A stretch of DNA of 64,000 nt, from positions 62,001 through 126,000 of the forward strand of contig CAITKP010000037.1 of NCBI GenBank assembly GCA_903892995.1. The letters are read 5' to 3'. Shown here one piece after another: positions 37,352 through 45,659 of this stretch. The notes under the pieces were generated by a model, which saw only the letters and a program-made list of their open reading frames with translations, did no database searches and was not told the DNA's origin. Each line of letters starts with the position of its first letter. The first letter of the stretch is position 1. The position numbers and the translations under genes are program-made. This DNA comes from an uncultured Campylobacterales bacterium (GTDB lineage Bacteria; Campylobacterota; Campylobacteria; Campylobacterales; Sulfurimonadaceae).

Positions 37352-37414
37352 ATTTCAACATTAATAATATACAATGTTGAAATGTTAAACAAAAAACATT
37401 GAAAGTGTTGAAAT
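37352..37414. promoter_or_regulatory. Repeated operator boxes in the island control region
   Basis: ATTTCAACATT (37352-37362) and AATGTTGAAAT (37373-37383) form a perfect 11-base inverted repeat around a 10-base spacer. A third half-site TGTTGAAAT (37406-37414) ends exactly at the methyltransferase ATG, where a ribosome site would be expected. The arrangement suggests autoregulation by the divergent HTH protein, with translation or transcription of the methyltransferase under control. Confidence 0.6.
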
Positions 37415-38425
37415 ATGCCAAAAGAAAATAAAAACTTAAATAAAAATTTGCATAGTGCCAAAAAAGGTAAAAATGATGAATTTTATACACAACTAGAAGA
37501 TATAGAAAGAGAGCTAAAACACTACAAAGAGCATTTTAGAGGTAAGGTTGTTTACTGCAACTGTGATGATCCAAGAGTGAGCAACTTTTTTCACTATTTT
37601 TCGTATAACTTTGAAAAACTAGGACTGAAAAAACTCATCACTACCTGCTACAAAAATCAAAGTAGAGATTTGTTTAGTCAAAATGAATCCGAAAAAGCTA
37701 TCTATCTTGAATATACGGGTGATAAAAATGGAAACAATATTCCAGATGTAGAAGAGATTGGCGTTCATGAGCTTAAAGGTGATGGCGATTTTAGAAGTGA
37801 TGAGAGTATAGAACTTTTAAAACAAGCGGATATTGTTGTCACAAATCCTCCATTTTCACTGTTTCGAGAGTATGTGGCGCAACTTATAGAATATGACAAA
37901 AAGTTTGTGATAGTGGGTCACCAAAATGCCATAACATATAAAGAAATTTTTCCTCTCATTAAAGAAAATAGAATGTGGCTAGGATATGGTTTTAAAGGTG
38001 GTGCTGGACATTTTATTAATACTAAATATGAAGATTATGCAACAGCAGGAGACCATAAAGAGGGAATGATACGAGTTTCTGGTGTGGTGTGGTTCACGAA
38101 CTTAGAGATTAAAAAACGACATGAAGATTTGCCTTTGTATAAATATTACTCTCCTGAAGAGTATCCAAAATATGATAATTATAATGCTATTGAAGTTTCA
38201 AAAACAAAAGATATTCCTATGAATTACAATGAAGTTATGGGCGTACCGATAACTTTTATGGATAAATATAGTCCAGAGCAGTTTGAGATTGTTGATAGGG
38301 CTGATGCAAATATTTCAAGTGAAGATAATCAATATCATATTAAAGGATTTGCCGATAAAGGTGGCGCACCTCTAATAGCAGGTAATTTTGTATACAAAAG
38401 AATTCTTATTAAACACAAAAAGTGA
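37415..38425 (+). CDS. EcoRI-type adenine-specific DNA methyltransferase
   Basis: A 336-residue protein matching the EcoRI methylase family (PF13651-like). KGKNDEFYTQLEDIE opens it, an AdoMet-binding stretch VVYCNCDDPRVSNFFHYF spans 45-62, and catalytic NPPF is at 144-147 (VVTNPPFSLFREY). A GGAGHF loop and KGFADKGGAP follow. It would methylate adenine at a specific site. The companion gene is not an EcoRI-like endonuclease but a DUF262-HNH protein 10 bases downstream. Confidence 0.85.
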   Translation: MPKENKNLNKNLHSAKKGKNDEFYTQLEDIERELKHYKEHFRGKVVYCNCDDPRVSNFFHYFSYNFEKLGLKKLITTCYKNQSRDLFSQNESEKAIYLEYTGDKNGNNIPDVEEIGVHELKGDGDFRSDESIELLKQADIVVTNPPFSLFREYVAQLIEYDKKFVIVGHQNAITYKEIFPLIKENRMWLGYGFKGGAGHFINTKYEDYATAGDHKEGMIRVSGVVWFTNLEIKKRHEDLPLYKYYSPEEYPKYDNYNAIEVSKTKDIPMNYNEVMGVPITFMDKYSPEQFEIVDRADANISSEDNQYHIKGFADKGGAPLIAGNFVYKRILIKHKK

Positions 38426-38435
38426 GGGTGAAAAT

Positions 38436-39527
38436 ATGAACATAGAACTAAAAGAAATAACAATAAGAGAACTTACAAACGCTTATATGGATAATGAAGA
38501 AAATGGAGTTGTCGGATACGGCGGTAAACTCGACATACGACCGCCCTATCAACGAAATTTTGTTTACAAAGATAAACAAAGAGAAGCGGTCATCGACACA
38601 GTGACTAAAAATTTTCCTCTTAATGTTATGTACTGGGCGCAAAAAGAGGATGGCAGTTACGAAGTGATAGATGGACAACAAAGAACCATCTCCATCTCGC
38701 AATATGTCAACGGTGATTTTGCCTACTTGATGCGATACTTTCACAATTTACAAAAAGATGAACAAGAACAGATTTTAGATTATAAATTGATGGTTTATTT
38801 TTGCAGTGGAACAGATAGCGAAAAGTTAGAGTGGTTTAAAACTATAAACATAGCAGGAGAAAAGCTAACAGACCAAGAGCTAAGAAATGCAGTTTATAGT
38901 GGAAGCTTTGTAAGTGATGCAAAAAGATACTTCAGTAAAAATGGTTGTGTGGCATATAATAAAGCAAATAAATACCTAAGTGGAACTGTCAATAGACAAG
39001 AATATTTAGAAACAGCCATAGAATGGATAGCTAAAAGCAAAAGAACAACTATTGAAAACTATATGGCTCAACATCAACACGATGAAAATGCAAGTGAGTT
39101 ATGGGTTTATTTTCAAAGTGTAATTAATTGGATAGAAATACTTTTTACAGAATATCACAGAGAGATGAAAGGGCTTAATTGGGGAGAATTTTATTTTGAG
39201 TATAAAGACAAAAGTTATGACCCAATAAAGCTAAAAAGTGAAGTTACGAGACTTAGAAAAGATGAAGATGTTACAAATAAGAAAGGAATTTATGAATATC
39301 TATTGAGTGGTAAAGAAAAACATCTAAATATAAGAGCCTTTAGTGAAAGCCAAAGAGTAGAAGCTTATGAAAGACAAAAAGGGATTTGTCTTACATGTAA
39401 AGAACATTTTGAACTAAACCAAATGGAAGCCGACCACATCACACCGTGGCATGATAGCGGAAAAACGGATGCAAAAAATTGCCAAATACTATGCAGGGAG
39501 TGCAATAGGAGAAAATCGGGTAAATAG
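38436..39527 (+). CDS. DUF262 protein with C-terminal HNH nuclease
   Basis: About 363 residues from ATG 38436 (GAGGGTG upstream); the frame extends 48 bases into the methyltransferase end. The N-terminal DUF262/ParB-like domain shows PPYQRNFVY (36-44) and the nucleotide-handling IDGQQRT (78-84). The C-terminus is a classic HNH: CLTC zinc pair (317-320), EADHITPWHDSG, NCQILCRECNRRKSG. Similar domains occur in GmrSD-type and other modification-sensing nucleases. A perfect palindrome (39391-39400) encodes the zinc-site L-T-C-K. Confidence 0.82.
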   Translation: MNIELKEITIRELTNAYMDNEENGVVGYGGKLDIRPPYQRNFVYKDKQREAVIDTVTKNFPLNVMYWAQKEDGSYEVIDGQQRTISISQYVNGDFAYLMRYFHNLQKDEQEQILDYKLMVYFCSGTDSEKLEWFKTINIAGEKLTDQELRNAVYSGSFVSDAKRYFSKNGCVAYNKANKYLSGTVNRQEYLETAIEWIAKSKRTTIENYMAQHQHDENASELWVYFQSVINWIEILFTEYHREMKGLNWGEFYFEYKDKSYDPIKLKSEVTRLRKDEDVTNKKGIYEYLLSGKEKHLNIRAFSESQRVEAYERQKGICLTCKEHFELNQMEADHITPWHDSGKTDAKNCQILCRECNRRKSGK

Positions 39528-39538
39528 GAGAAAGCTTT

Positions 39539-41527
39539 TTACCACTTACCCTCTAGCGTAAACAAAATAGTTGCTTTTGTATCTTGATAATCTCTTTGCG
39601 TGAGCAAAAGTGTACCGCTACCATCATAGCTGTTTGTTGTTGTTTGAATCGTTTCGTGATTGATGTTTTTAAGATGCATACCGAGTTTAAAAGTTGGATT
39701 TAAACGCTTCATCGCATAAAGGTCAAGCACGCCATACGCTTTTTGAGTTTCACTGATCCCTTTTTCATCCACAGGATCACTATATCCTCCAACATAACGG
39801 TAACTTGCGCCATAGTTGAGTTTATAATCTGCGAGGTTATGATCAATTCCAAGATTATAAAGACACTTGCTTGTTCCCTTGATGGGACGTTTTGAAGAAG
39901 CGCTATCAAGCGAAGAGTCTTGCAGCGTCATATTTCCAAAAATACTCAATCCTTGAACAAGTGAATTCAAAGAGTTTTTAAACTCTAAATCCATACTCCA
40001 AAGTTTTCCCTCACCTGCATTATAGGGACGTTCAACATATCGCAAGTTCTCATACGTTGTCAATTTTTCGATCTTATCGCTGATATCTCGATAAAATGCA
40101 CTAACGCTCACAATTCCACGCTTATCAAAAAAATGCTCATATCGGAGTTCATAACTCAGAGCTGATTCCTCTTTTAGATTTGGATTTCCTGCTTTATCGG
40201 GATGGTTAAGATCATTCTCTTGGAGATTTTTATCTATAAGTGAAGTCAACTCGTTTAAGCGGGGAAGCTTCACTGTTTTGGCAAAACTCGCACGAAAGTT
40301 GTCTTTGGAAGTGATATGATAGATCCCATGTAATGATGGAGCGAGATAGGAGATATCAACTTTTTTATCTAAGTTTATGGCAGAGTATTCATATCTGATC
40401 CCAGGTGTGAGCATCAAATTTTCACTAACTGTGATCTCATCTTGGAGATATCCACTATACTGTGCTTCATTCATTTTTTGGGAGATATTTTGCACGAGAT
40501 CGTTTTGCACTAAAAACTTTGTATTCAAACCTGTCTTAAAAAAATGTTGGTCAACTGCTTTAGAGTAGCTCACTTCGCCACCAAATCGCTCAATGGAAGA
40601 TTTGTCATCTTGGCGCATAACTTGCACCCCATCATCCGTTTGGATCTCTCCTTGGGAACTGTTATTGAAATAAACGACTTTCCAATCTAGCAAATCATTG
40701 TTTTGAAGATGGTGCGCGCCTGAAAGTTTGGAGCGCAAAGACCATCCATTGCCATCATCTTGATTCTTCATCATCGTTTGTGCTAAGCCATCTCTATTTT
40801 CGACACTCTCGTTTTTATTGCCGCTTAGGGAGAGATCAAAACTATACTTCTCTTTTGGTGATTGCGTATAAATAAGCTTAGAAGTAAGGTTCACAGACTG
40901 CGTTTTAGAAGCGCTATTTATAGAATCACGAGAACTATTTGAATTGATCTGTGAACTATCAGATTGTAAACTATCTACTAAAGTGGTGTTGAGTATGTAT
41001 GCAAGTTTTTTCTCTTTTCCCTCTTGTTGTCCAAATACTGAATACTGAGGCACGCCATTGTAAGAGCCCGCTGAGAGTTTCATCATCGTCCTAGCCGCTT
41101 GTGAAGGAGTTTTTAAAATAATATTGACAATACCGCCCATCGATTCGGCGCTATACTCAGCGGATGGATTACTCATCACTTCCACTCGCTCGATCATCTG
41201 TGGCGATATCTGCTCAAGCGGATTTAAACGGCTTGTCACTTCCACTGCTTCGCCATCGATAAGTATTTTCGTATAACCCTTACCTGGAGCGCTTTTTTTT
41301 CCTTTTCCCTCGCTAATAGTAACACCGCCAAGGCGTTTGAGAATCTCATTTACATTTAAATCCCCATATTGCGTTAGCTCTTGGGCGGATATTATTCTCT
41401 TTGCAACTGAGCTCTCTTGACGCTCCTCTTGAATGTTGATACGATCTTCAACATCGATTTTATCAAGTACAATACTCTCTTGTGCGTAAAAAACAGTTGG
41501 TAAAAATAGAAATAATAAACGGTAAAT
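39539..41527 (-). CDS. TonB-dependent receptor (second), non-standard start codon
   Basis: The coding frame runs well beyond the first ATG (41245). In-frame sequence upstream encodes a signal peptide (IYRLLFLFLPTVFYAQES) and the plug (ISAQELTQYGDLNVNEIL, LGGVTISEGKGKK). The only start candidates after an in-frame TAA are ATT (41525-41527) or CTG (41528-41530), with an ideal AAGGAG at 41536-41541. About 662 residues with an intact barrel ending in FTLEGKW. It resembles colicin/iron-siderophore receptors. It could be an AUU-initiated gene or one that lost its ATG. Confidence 0.78.
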   Translation of the reverse strand: MYRLLFLFLPTVFYAQESIVLDKIDVEDRINIQEERQESSVAKRIISAQELTQYGDLNVNEILKRLGGVTISEGKGKKSAPGKGYTKILIDGEAVEVTSRLNPLEQISPQMIERVEVMSNPSAEYSAESMGGIVNIILKTPSQAARTMMKLSAGSYNGVPQYSVFGQQEGKEKKLAYILNTTLVDSLQSDSSQINSNSSRDSINSASKTQSVNLTSKLIYTQSPKEKYSFDLSLSGNKNESVENRDGLAQTMMKNQDDGNGWSLRSKLSGAHHLQNNDLLDWKVVYFNNSSQGEIQTDDGVQVMRQDDKSSIERFGGEVSYSKAVDQHFFKTGLNTKFLVQNDLVQNISQKMNEAQYSGYLQDEITVSENLMLTPGIRYEYSAINLDKKVDISYLAPSLHGIYHITSKDNFRASFAKTVKLPRLNELTSLIDKNLQENDLNHPDKAGNPNLKEESALSYELRYEHFFDKRGIVSVSAFYRDISDKIEKLTTYENLRYVERPYNAGEGKLWSMDLEFKNSLNSLVQGLSIFGNMTLQDSSLDSASSKRPIKGTSKCLYNLGIDHNLADYKLNYGASYRYVGGYSDPVDEKGISETQKAYGVLDLYAMKRLNPTFKLGMHLKNINHETIQTTTNSYDGSGTLLLTQRDYQDTKATILFTLEGKW

Positions 41528-41545
41528 CAGATCGGCTCCTTGGGT

Positions 41546-41884
41546 TTAATTTTTTGTTTGATATTTGTGTTTTAGTATCGCTTTATACTCTTCATAGATA
41601 GATTCCAAAGAGCTATTTTTAAACATTTTTAAGATTGCCCTTGAAAAATCAAGCGGATAATCGACTCTCTGCCCTGCATCATTTTCAAAAACCGCTTCTA
41701 GCACTTCATACATCTTTTGATAGATTTGGGGATTTTCTTTCTCCAATCTTTCAAGATTTTCTTGAATCTTTATAAGCGTCGTATCATTAAACTCTCCACG
41801 CTCTTGGATCGTTTTACGCAATGCGACATACTCTCTTAAATCTCTACGACCACGGATAAAATCTGTAAATATTTCAATAAGCAT
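41546..41884 (-). CDS. Conserved hypothetical helical protein
   Basis: About 112 residues from ATG 41884 (AAGGAGCAGGGA upstream). It is mostly charged helix (GRRDLREYVALRKTI, LERLEKENPQIYQKMYEVLE) without signal peptide or membrane span. Its stop lies only about 16 bases before the TonB receptor's start region, in the same frame, so they are cotranscribed. I do not recognise the family. Confidence 0.6.
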   Translation of the reverse strand: MLIEIFTDFIRGRRDLREYVALRKTIQERGEFNDTTLIKIQENLERLEKENPQIYQKMYEVLEAVFENDAGQRVDYPLDFSRAILKMFKNSSLESIYEEYKAILKHKYQTKN

Positions 41885-41950
41885 TCCCTGCTCCTTCAAT
41901 CGATTTTAAAATATTGTATCGGTGCAACAATGCAATAGTGTAGCAAAAAT

Positions 41951-43570
41951 TCAAAAAGAGGCTTTTTTTTGTATCTCCAACTTGTCATAAAGCTTTAACA
42001 TATTTTCATAATCTTCATGCAGTGAAGTATCTATAAAGAGCTCTTTTAAAACTCTTACATGTAAAGCTTTTTTTACATTTTCTTTTCCAAAAACATTTTC
42101 TAAACCCTCGGCAAACTCTTCAACCCTCTTGCCCTCATTTTCCATTTTAAAAAGTTCTACGAGGATTTGAGCGACTCTATTTTCACTATACTCTAAAAGT
42201 TCCATCACCTCTTCATGCTCGCCAAGAAGCAGATACATCTGCGCTTTAAACTCTGCCATGGTGAAACTCTCTTTAAAAATAACCCCGATATATTTATCTA
42301 CATGTAAGGAATCATCAAGTGATTCGATCATCTCTAAAATCTCACGAGGATCATAATCTTGCATATTTAAAACCATATCGCGGATAAGCTTTCCACTGTT
42401 TTTATTGTTATAAATCAGATCTTCCATCGGATAAACCTCCGAAACACTCGGCACAAGAAGCTGGCAAGAGTAAAATCCAAGATATTCATACTCTCTGATA
42501 TAAAGCTCCTTATCCATCTTTTCTAAAATATTCAAAAGAAAGTTATACTCATCATCGCACCCCTCGCCTTTATAGCTCCATGGTGCATACTCAAAACTTT
42601 TCTTAGAACTCAAAAATCCAAAACCCATTTTGCCATTTGAATCTACAAAATGCGACTCTAAATTAAAACTGCTCTCCACTAAACTCATATCAAAAGTTGG
42701 GCGTTCAAAGCTCTCTAAATTATCAAGTGTACGCCCTTGCATAAGCTCCGTCATAGTGCGTTCAAGTGAAACTTGTAGGATCGGATGCGCTCCAAAAGAG
42801 ACAAAAAGAGAGGAGTTTTTCGGGTTGATAAGCGAGATCGCAGTCACTGGAAACTTCCCGCCCATCGATGCATCTAAAACTTCAACTATATAACCCAAAT
42901 CCCTGAGTGCTTGGATATCACTAAAAAGTTTTTCAAAACCCTGTATCACAACATCTGGAAATCTCGGCAGTGCGTATCCATTTTTTATGATCTCTAACTT
43001 TGCATAACGCTCATAAATCTCACTCAAAGCTTGGATCTTTGCTTCTTTAGCAGAGTTTCCAGTTGCCAAACCATTGCTAACATAGAGATTAGCTAAAATA
43101 TTTTGAGGAAAATAGACTTTTTCATTGCTGGAGTATTGTATAAATGGAAGTACGACTATTTTTTCATTATGGTCACTGTTAAAATCGATCATATCTTCAC
43201 CGCTGAGTTCGCCGTTTGGATCGTAAATAGCAAGGAGTTCATCATTTAAATAGGAATCCCAAAAATCAAAAAGAACCTCATCTGGATAAGACTCTCTCTT
43301 TGGAAGATAGAAATCGATAAAAAAGTTGTTTGTCTGCAGCCGCTCTATATATTCACCCAAAGCACTTGCCATGGAAGCCTCTTTTAAAATCCCTTTTCCA
43401 TTGGAATATATATGTCGAGGAGCCTCTTTAGAGCTTAGATTGACAGAATAACAGTTGCTAAGCGGATGGATATGTTCAGAAAAAACAACTTCGCAGCCAA
43501 CATTTTGTAGCACTGCTTGCATCTTTTTAATCGATTCTTCAAGCGGAGCGGTTTTGGAGAGCAGATTCAT
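41951..43570 (-). CDS. ycaO: YcaO-type ATP-dependent cyclodehydratase-like protein
   Basis: A 539-residue stand-alone YcaO matching the E. coli-type protein linked to RimO-dependent ribosomal protein S12 methylthiolation. KGILKEASMASALGEYIERLQ and SAKEAKIQALSEIYERYAK carry the ATP/Mg-binding Glu residues, and a TPR-like C-terminus follows. No peptide-bacteriocin genes are nearby, which supports the housekeeping type. It overlaps the MFS gene by 4 bases. Palindromes at 42055 (perfect) and 42298 encode L-H-V. Confidence 0.85.
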   Translation of the reverse strand: MNLLSKTAPLEESIKKMQAVLQNVGCEVVFSEHIHPLSNCYSVNLSSKEAPRHIYSNGKGILKEASMASALGEYIERLQTNNFFIDFYLPKRESYPDEVLFDFWDSYLNDELLAIYDPNGELSGEDMIDFNSDHNEKIVVLPFIQYSSNEKVYFPQNILANLYVSNGLATGNSAKEAKIQALSEIYERYAKLEIIKNGYALPRFPDVVIQGFEKLFSDIQALRDLGYIVEVLDASMGGKFPVTAISLINPKNSSLFVSFGAHPILQVSLERTMTELMQGRTLDNLESFERPTFDMSLVESSFNLESHFVDSNGKMGFGFLSSKKSFEYAPWSYKGEGCDDEYNFLLNILEKMDKELYIREYEYLGFYSCQLLVPSVSEVYPMEDLIYNNKNSGKLIRDMVLNMQDYDPREILEMIESLDDSLHVDKYIGVIFKESFTMAEFKAQMYLLLGEHEEVMELLEYSENRVAQILVELFKMENEGKRVEEFAEGLENVFGKENVKKALHVRVLKELFIDTSLHEDYENMLKLYDKLEIQKKASF

Positions 43571-44709
43571 TTACTAAGCCTTGTATATAAAAAAGTGAAA
43601 AAAAGTGCTATCGCCAAAAAAAGAGCGATAACGATGAAAAAGTGCTGTACTCCAAAAAAAGAAACAGGAGTATGAAAAAGAACAGGAGAAAAAAATTGCC
43701 CCAAAAACAGCGCACTTGTAAGATATCCAGAAGCCTTTACACGCTTTTTGTGATCAACTCGCCAAAGCATCCAAGCGGAAATATTTGTCATCAAAATTCC
43801 GCCGCCAAATCCCATAATAGGAGAAGTTATAAAGAAAAAACGTACATCATTTACAAGACCGATCAGTAAAAATCCTAAAGCGACAATGGACATCCCTATA
43901 AAATAGATCATCTCAAAATCAAAATGTTTTTTCAATTTTGCAAAACTCAGTGCGCCAAGACCATTAAACAAAAAAGCAAGTGCGATGATCGTGCCTGCCA
44001 AAGTAGAACTTGCTCCAAAATGATTGATAATCAAAAAAGGCATCTGCGTTGGTAAAATATAAAAAATAAGCATCAAGAAAAATGCCAAAGCATAGATTTT
44101 GAACAATCCCGCATTGAGATTGATTGTATCCTCTTGAAGTTGAGTTATTTTTGTCTCTTCAAGAAACTTTGCAACTAAAGGTAAAAGTAAAAAACCAACA
44201 AGATAGATTCCAAAAGGATAACGCCAGTCGATATCAGCTAAAACACCGCCGCCGACTACAAAAAAGACACCGCCTAAAGAGATAAAAAGGCTTTGAATCC
44301 CCATATATTTATGTCGTGCTTCACCAGAAAAATAATCTCCTATCAAAGAGGTTGTCACGATCATCAAAATCCCGATAGCAACTCCAAGCAAAAATCTCGA
44401 AATGAGTAGCTCTTGTATAGTTTGCAGATACAAGCCAGCACTTCCAGCGAGCGCAAAAAGCACAAGTGCGCCAAGTGCTGAAGTATATTTACCGATTTTG
44501 TGTACAAGATGCCCCATAAAAGGAGCTAAAAAAGCGATTGCAAGCGAGGGAAGCGTTATCATAAGGCGGGATAAAAACTCAATATTTTCAATATTTGCAA
44601 AATGATTTTTTAAATGAGGTAACATTGTCACTATGGCAACATTAGACATCATCGTTGTCATAGAAAGAAGTAGCAGAGTTAGCTTTGTATATTTGCCAAT
44701 CTTGTGCAC
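43567..44709 (-). CDS. MFS transporter
   Basis: About 380 residues from GTG 44709 (AAAAAGGGGG upstream; the frame extends to 44784 but over the promoter). It has 12 predicted spans and a motif A-like loop PFMGHLVHKIGKYTSALG. Composition resembles DHA1-type exporters. The substrate is unknown. It is translationally coupled to ycaO. A symmetric AAACA-N4-TGTTT site lies upstream near -35. Confidence 0.8.
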   Translation of the reverse strand: MHKIGKYTKLTLLLLSMTTMMSNVAIVTMLPHLKNHFANIENIEFLSRLMITLPSLAIAFLAPFMGHLVHKIGKYTSALGALVLFALAGSAGLYLQTIQELLISRFLLGVAIGILMIVTTSLIGDYFSGEARHKYMGIQSLFISLGGVFFVVGGGVLADIDWRYPFGIYLVGFLLLPLVAKFLEETKITQLQEDTINLNAGLFKIYALAFFLMLIFYILPTQMPFLIINHFGASSTLAGTIIALAFLFNGLGALSFAKLKKHFDFEMIYFIGMSIVALGFLLIGLVNDVRFFFITSPIMGFGGGILMTNISAWMLWRVDHKKRVKASGYLTSALFLGQFFSPVLFHTPVSFFGVQHFFIVIALFLAIALFFTFLYTRLSK

Positions 44710-44729
44710 AAATCCCCCTTTTTTCTGCA

Positions 44730-44758
44730 AGTATACAATTAAATAAACAAATATGTTT
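44730..44758 (-). promoter_or_regulatory. MFS promoter with palindromic operator
   Basis: On the reverse strand TATACT (complement of 44730-44735) is a -10 box 21 bases before the GTG. AAACA-AATA-TGTTT (44745-44758) is a perfect inverted repeat where the -35 would be. A second inverted repeat, CATTGTA (44760-44766) and TACAATG (44780-44786), lies farther up. This is typical of a locally repressed exporter gene, but no repressor gene is adjacent. Confidence 0.45.
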
Positions 44759-44834
44759 GCATTGTAAAGAATAAAATGATACAATGTGGACGATGAAAGA
44801 TGAGGTTCGAATTCATCTTTAGTGTGTTACGTTA

Positions 44835-44840
44835 TATAAT
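44835..44840 (+). promoter_or_regulatory. cold-shock gene -10 with long leader
   Basis: TATAAT at 44835-44840 implies an mRNA leader of about 85 bases before the cold-shock ATG at 44932. Long structured leaders are characteristic of cspA-type genes. An inverted repeat with 8-base arms (44796-44803 / 44813-44820) lies just upstream. Confidence 0.5.
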
Positions 44841-44931
44841 CTGCTAAAAACGAAAAACTTTCCTCGACTTAGACTCCGTTTCAACTATAGTTTACTATTT
44901 AGAAATGTATTTTCCCACTAGAGGTACAAAA

Positions 44932-45150
44932 ATGGCAGAAGTATTGCACGGAACTGTTAAATGGTTCAATGAAGAAAAAGGTTATGGATTTATCCAACAA
45001 AACAACGGCGGTAACGATTTATTTGTTCACTTCCGTCAAGTAAACAGAACAGGTCCTGGTCGTGTTTCTTTAGCAGAAGGCCAAGCGGTTACTTTTGAAG
45101 TAGGCGAAGGTCAAAAAGGTCCTCAAGCGGAAAACGTTACAGCAATGTAA
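44932..45150 (+). CDS. Cold-shock protein (CspA family)
   Basis: 72 residues from ATG 44932 (GAGGT upstream). The single cold-shock domain has RNP1 KGYGFI (16-21) and RNP2 DLFVHF, and starts with the usual [11 protein letters not shown]. It binds single-stranded RNA/DNA as a chaperone. It is probably monocistronic. Confidence 0.94.
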   Translation: MAEVLHGTVKWFNEEKGYGFIQQNNGGNDLFVHFRQVNRTGPGRVSLAEGQAVTFEVGEGQKGPQAENVTAM

Positions 45151-45157
45151 TTTTTGT

Positions 45158-45177
45158 GCGTAGGCTTTTGCCTATGC
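45158..45177. terminator. Hairpin between cold-shock gene and convergent zinc-ribbon gene
   Basis: GCGTAGGC (45158-45165), loop TTTT, GCCTATGC (45170-45177): an 8-bp stem with one G-T pair, 8 bases after the cold-shock stop and overlapping the stop of the convergent gene. It is probably a shared transcript end; there is no long U-tract on the forward side. Confidence 0.5.
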
Positions 45178-45525
45178 ATCCTCTTCCCACAAAACGCTCA
45201 TTCCATACTCTTTATCCAAAACCACCCACTTAAAATACTCTTTTTTCGCATTCGCACTATAAAGTCTTACTTTTACTTGTTGCTCTTTTAAAAGTGTTCG
45301 TATCTCATTTTCACCTATTGCTTTTTTATTCCATCGTCTAAGCTGATTTTGAAATATTCGAAAGCTACATGTAGATTCTTTTGTTAGTTCTGCAAAATCG
45401 TTCTCAAAATGCCAATGTGCATTTGCACATGCAAACAATTTTATTGGTTTTGCATCTACATTTATGGTTCTTACTTCAATCTTTCCATCTTCACAATAGG
45501 GACATTTTCCTAAAAGCTTTGACAC
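45172..45525 (-). CDS. Zinc-ribbon hypothetical protein
   Basis: A 117-residue protein with an N-terminal zinc ribbon-like CPYCEDGKIEVR and CANAHWHFE that recalls the Cys-finger of topoisomerase I tails. The rest is basic (RIFQNQLRRWNKKAIGENE). It may bind nucleic acid. A CTACATGTAG variant encodes S-T-C at 45365. Confidence 0.6.
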   Translation of the reverse strand: MSKLLGKCPYCEDGKIEVRTINVDAKPIKLFACANAHWHFENDFAELTKESTCSFRIFQNQLRRWNKKAIGENEIRTLLKEQQVKVRLYSANAKKEYFKWVVLDKEYGMSVLWEEDA

Positions 45526-45607
45526 AAAAATCCTTTTTTCTTTTATCGTAACATCAAATATTTAATATTCTCAAAAATATTTCAAAATGCCATCAACTCT
45601 AAAAGGG

Positions 45608-45659
45608 TATAATTCGCTTAATTTACTAAAAAATACTTTACATGTAAGGATTCCACGTG
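45608..45659 (+). promoter_or_regulatory. leuC -10 box and palindrome overlapping the ribosome site
   Basis: TATAAT at 45608-45613. A perfect TTACATGTAA (45638-45647) is immediately followed by GG, making TAAGGA the Shine-Dalgarno, 6 bases before the GTG start (45657). Folding or protein binding at the palindrome would mask the ribosome site. Confidence 0.55.

Noticed and set aside
37049-39538. Integrase-mediated genomic island with duplicated tRNA-Ser end
   Set aside because: No integrase gene is present, and I could not find a repeat of the tRNA 3' sequence at the far end near 39.5 kb. The tRNA link may be a hot spot rather than an att site.
44794-44820. 9-codon frame upstream of the cold-shock gene
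   Set aside because: It falls within an inverted repeat upstream of the predicted cold-shock promoter and is too short to support as a gene.
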